The translations under genes and the position numbers were made by a program. From the NCBI GenBank assembly GCA_041567315.1, contig JBFGCA010000075.1:1-23205 (forward strand): a stretch of DNA of 23,205 bases, read 5' to 3'. Of this stretch, positions 21,701 to 23,205 are shown one piece after another. The notes below the pieces were generated by a model. That model was not told the DNA's origin. It saw only the letters and a program-made list of their open reading frames with translations, and ran no database searches. How positions within the stretch are numbered: the first letter of the stretch is position 1; every line of letters begins with the position of its first letter. This DNA comes from JBFGCA01 sp041567315. Its GTDB lineage: Bacteria > Acidobacteriota > Thermoanaerobaculia > Multivoradales > JAHEKO01.

Positions 21701-21862
21701 GGGCTCGAGCAGCAGGCAGCCCGGCCGCCCGGCCAGCAGCTCCTGGAAGCGGGCCGCCGCATCCTGCCGCTCCGCGGGCTCGCCCCCGGGCCACAGGCGG
21801 ATCAGCGCGGCCGGTACCCGGCGTGGCAGCCGCCGGTCCGGAGATGGCTCCGTTTCGCTCAT
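18791..21862 (-). CDS. Large P-loop ATPase with TPR repeats (STAND-like)
   Basis: This 1023-residue cytoplasmic protein has three parts. The N-terminal 190 residues are unassigned, with a conserved-looking segment 'VHLTGWAVNMLELPAG' followed by 'GTYQGPSGKSLPL'. A P-loop ATPase follows: Walker A 'GPLGCGKT' (K212), Walker B-like 'LHLVCDDAEQL' (D306, D307) and 'FRVVLVGRG', resembling AAA_16/STAND modules of signalling ATPases. From about residue 590 to 960 there are tandem TPR helices ('ALDYYRQAHETLERHGSD', 'LGYTLLGLGKALSRLGDFAA', 'AHARLAVADNYLALGQPEKA'). A tail 'SYREILRKASHL' closes it. No C-terminal DNA-binding domain of the LuxR or AfsR type is visible. Such proteins act as ligand-gated switches; the signal is unknown. 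It converges on the VWA gene with 32 bases between stops. Confidence 0.8.
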   Translation of the reverse strand: MSETEPSPDRRLPRRVPAALIRLWPGGEPAERQDAAARFQELLAGRPGCLLLEPGLLAVLPEAADPAPFDTAVAWAHHLPWELRRRARLLILPGQVERQGDTATWGRDELADDLEARPPELAVGRVHLTGWAVNMLELPAGTRAAGTYQGPSGKSLPLLAVESALGGGRPWRNPTLLSRRPKTVPRPAAAGLLGELLTGPGLRVEGPLGCGKTRLVWETLEQQRAARLWLRAHPGRRRGPGLAVQAAHLLQPPAGATAAASGDAEAAERLLAAADTGDPAELALLLADLLRALAAETGAPLHLVCDDAEQLAEPDRALLTALLAHPALGEAFRVVLVGRGPADGAGPFEETPRLRLDPLGDSEMEHFAEQLLAGLSLPAPVRERLLAASAGFPFALEEGLVALVRGKAMRRVHGAFFFGGPPEAGYRASSRLICHLQAEAGRHEALMPMTLLAALEAAVPPTELGAAARELGAAPRPHWELPAIAGGLLVEADSPWGTAVDFACPAYAAATVAPFAEEARTKLRRLAGGLLAARSGGRAAHWHSYRLLSGTAEGIEALMHYQRSPSGEVGREELFAALIHELEAHRDRQGDLETELELLWRLLPMARRLGRLHQHEAHLARAVELAASQPRRLLALASLKAELEKESGHYKQAAATIQRALAGAQGTDPRRQALLLTQLGRLYLHQERWAEARELFTNLRTAAGRQGTTPLAATCDYHLGNIAFHEKRLEEALDHHRAALEARQEQNLARPAGSSLTALGAVSLASGNYPRALDYYRQAHETLERHGSDTDLGYTLLGLGKALSRLGDFAAAAAPLRRALALRAGRDDVAGEAHARLAVADNYLALGQPEKALEEARQAHFHLSMLSLTGALADAEQLLGRIRLSQRRLEDARRHLAAALDQHRESGDLQAAAFDQAWLVEMALVAEDEAAIRAHTAGLREAVQRLQQVELGERLELRLYRGLEWLRSRGHKVGDPLPYLDRSYREILRKASHLEPALRHRFLFQIPDNQAIVDNATAAGLTH

Positions 21863-21934
21863 CGAGCTTCGCTCACCGTTCGCCGCGCCGCCGGAGGGTG
21901 GCCCGCGCCGTGGGCGTTCATGTTAATTGAGCTT

Positions 21935-21943
21935 TGTTATACT
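21935..21943 (+). promoter_or_regulatory. Extended -10 promoter candidate in the 21863-22061 divergent region
   Basis: TG-T-TATACT is an extended -10 element in the only AT-rich patch between the divergent ATPase/TPR gene and the following plus-strand gene. No well-spaced -35 is needed for extended -10 promoters. Transcription from about 21950 would give a leader of roughly 110 bases before the start at 22062. The same AT-rich patch may also serve the minus-strand gene. Confidence 0.45.
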
Positions 21944-22061
21944 GCCGCCAGCGGCCGCGGGCCGATCCTGCGCCCGGCCGTACCACCCGATCGATCAGCC
22001 AGAGCCCGTCCGCGGTCCGCCGCCGGCCGGTCGTCCGTTTTTTGGAGGAAATGAGCAGATC

Positions 22062-22610
22062 ATGAACGCTCGCCGACTGATGAGCCGCCTGTACTACTTC
22101 ACCATCGAGGACGAGAGCATGCTGGCCGAGGCCTTCGCCCGCCTCGAGAACGACGTCTTCGCGATCACCTACAAGGTGACCGGGACCGACGACGTCTTCG
22201 TCACCACCGCCGAGACCCGCGAGGCGATGGACCGGCACGACGTGCCCTACAACCTGCTGGCCGAGGAGGAGGCCGAGCGGGTGTCGATCTACCACACGCC
22301 GCTGTCGCGCGAAGAGCTGGGCGAGCACGAGGACGCGGTCAAGGCCCTGGCCCTGGCCTACCGGGCGATCGCCGCCGCCTGCGTCGGGGTCAACGGCGAG
22401 ACCGACCTGGGTTTCGACCTCAGCGACGGCACCCGGCACTACACCTACTTCACGGCGCCGGCCGGCCACACCTTCATCTGGCGGCTGTTCCACGACCGCG
22501 GCGAGGCCGAGGCCTTTCTCGACAAGCTCACCCTGGGCGAGCGCAACGCGTTGGCCTGGGCGCGCGGGATCCCGCTGGAGACTTCCGAGGAGCTGGTCGG
22601 CTACCACTAG
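22062..22610 (+). CDS. Conserved-looking hypothetical protein upstream of xseA
   Basis: This 182-residue soluble acidic protein belongs to no family I recognise. It opens with 'MSRLYYFTIEDESMLAEAF' after a six-residue basic lead, is rich in Glu/Asp, has no signal peptide or membrane segment, and has a mixed alpha/beta look ('LALAYRAIAAACVGVNGE', 'HYTYFTAPAGHTFIWRLFHD'). GGAGG at 22044-22048 is 13 bases from the ATG at 22062, longer than usual. A second in-frame ATG lies at 22080. An overlapping out-of-frame ATG at 22051 opens a four-codon frame ending at 22065, across the start codon. xseA follows 19 bases after the stop and may be co-transcribed. Confidence 0.8.
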   Translation: MNARRLMSRLYYFTIEDESMLAEAFARLENDVFAITYKVTGTDDVFVTTAETREAMDRHDVPYNLLAEEEAERVSIYHTPLSREELGEHEDAVKALALAYRAIAAACVGVNGETDLGFDLSDGTRHYTYFTAPAGHTFIWRLFHDRGEAEAFLDKLTLGERNALAWARGIPLETSEELVGYH

Positions 22611-22629
22611 TCGTGCCGCCGATCTGGCC

Positions 22630-23205
22630 GTGCTCGCGGTCAGGGGCACGACGGCCGAGGGCCCGGCGCTGAACCTACCGCTCTTCGAGGAGACCTACAC
22701 CGTCTCGCAGCTTTGCGGCGAGGTCCGCGAGCTGCTGAACACCGCGCTGCCCGCGGTCTGGGTCAGCGGCGAGATCAACCGGCTGCGGGTCCACCGGCGC
22801 GGGCACCTCTACTTCGAGCTGGTCGAGAAGGGCGCCGGCGACCAGATCGTCGGCAAGCTCGAGGCGGTCGCCTGGCGCACCGACCACCAGGCGATCGAGG
22901 CGGCACTGGCGGCGGCCGGCCTGGAGCTGGCCGAGGGTCAGGAGATCCGCTGCCGGGCGGGGGTCGACTTCTACGCCCCGTTCGGGCGCCTGCAGCTGGT
23001 GGTCCGCGAGGTCGACGCGGTCTTCGCGATGGGCCTGTTGGCCCGCCGCCGGCAGGAGACCCTGGCCGCGCTCGCCGCGGCCGGGCTGCTGGAGCGCAAC
23101 GCCGGTCTCGAGCTCCCGCCGGTGCCGCTGCGCGTCGCCCTCGTCACCTCGCAGGGCAGCGCCGCCTACCACGACTTCCTGAGCACCCTGCGCGAGAGCG
23201 GCTAC
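22630..23205 (+). CDS. xseA: Exodeoxyribonuclease VII large subunit, 3' partial
   Basis: XseA with XseB degrades single-stranded DNA to short oligonucleotides. The visible 192 residues cover the N-terminal OB fold ('YTVSQLCGEVRELLNTALPA', 'VWVSGEINRLRVHRRGHLYF', 'GVDFYAPFGRLQLVVREVDA') and the start of the catalytic domain ('LPPVPLRVALVTSQGSAAYH', where homologues have 'P-R-R-I-G-V-V-T-S-x-x-G-A-A'). The frame is open to the window end. The GTG at 22630 is the first in-frame common start after the previous gene; a nearby GTG at 22613 is in another frame. No clear Shine-Dalgarno is seen, suggesting coupling to the upstream gene. Confidence 0.93.
   Translation, partial: MLAVRGTTAEGPALNLPLFEETYTVSQLCGEVRELLNTALPAVWVSGEINRLRVHRRGHLYFELVEKGAGDQIVGKLEAVAWRTDHQAIEAALAAAGLELAEGQEIRCRAGVDFYAPFGRLQLVVREVDAVFAMGLLARRRQETLAALAAAGLLERNAGLELPPVPLRVALVTSQGSAAYHDFLSTLRESGY

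Noticed and set aside
22613..22615. GTG at 22613 as the xseA start
   Set aside because: It is in a different frame from the XseA protein. The first in-frame GTG is at 22630.

Overview
The window is high-GC bacterial chromosome with dense coding on both strands. The best lineage clue is the large secreted protein at 16104-18758. It joins a GWxTD-like N-terminal region to a C-terminal von Willebrand A domain of the type named after Acidobacteria (the 'VWFA-related Acidobacterial' family). Together with the high GC and the cytochrome oxidase gene order, this suggests an Acidobacteriota member, perhaps of the Thermoanaerobaculia. That placement is inference, because no rRNA gene is present.

Layout. 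(1) 3-1559: 3' part of a YfbK-type VWA protein, open at the window edge. (2) 1651-2203: toxin-first RelE/HigB-XRE toxin-antitoxin pair. (3) 2278-5973: tightly overlapping block ctaA (heme A synthase), ctaB (heme O synthase), ABC ATPase and ABC-2 permease. (4) 5991-6547, minus strand: second toxin-antitoxin pair, ribbon-helix-helix antitoxin plus RelE/ParE toxin, with a palindromic operator candidate. (5) 6691-7914, minus strand: exported PQQ-like beta-propeller protein. It is divergent from a Cys/Met-metabolism PLP enzyme (8080-9249), which is followed by tag (9272-9853). (6) 9854-10379: 526-base noncoding stretch with direct repeats, nested inverted repeats and the likely oxidase promoter. 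(7) 10380-14829: oxidase operon ctaD-ctaE-ctaF-small membrane protein-CxxC membrane protein-ctaC-ctaM. (8) 14857-15885, minus strand: YhaM-like HD/OB nuclease. (9) 16104-18758: GWxTD-VWA protein. (10) 18791-21862, minus strand: 1023-residue ATPase/TPR protein. (11) 22062-22610: unrecognised 182-residue protein, then the 5' end of xseA, cut by the window edge.

How the genes fit together. The main theme is building and running an A-type heme-copper oxygen reductase. CtaB and CtaA make heme O and heme A. CtaD, CtaC, CtaE and CtaF are the oxidase subunits. CtaM (DUF420) is a known maturation factor, and two unassigned small membrane proteins sit inside the operon. The two loci are separated by about 4.4 kb of unrelated genes. 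The heme A/ABC block lies between two toxin-antitoxin modules.

Most notable points: (a) the catalytic oxidase subunit keeps all heme/copper ligands, the cross-linked Tyr and the D-channel residues, but has Ile at the K-channel Lys position and Ala at the K-channel Ser position; (b) an 88-residue CxxC membrane protein is wedged between subunit IV and the CuA subunit; (c) there is a structured repeat region upstream of ctaD; (d) the PLP enzyme has a variant active-site segment; (e) the ATPase/TPR protein carries an unassigned N-terminal domain. No CRISPR array, tRNA, rRNA or transposase was seen.
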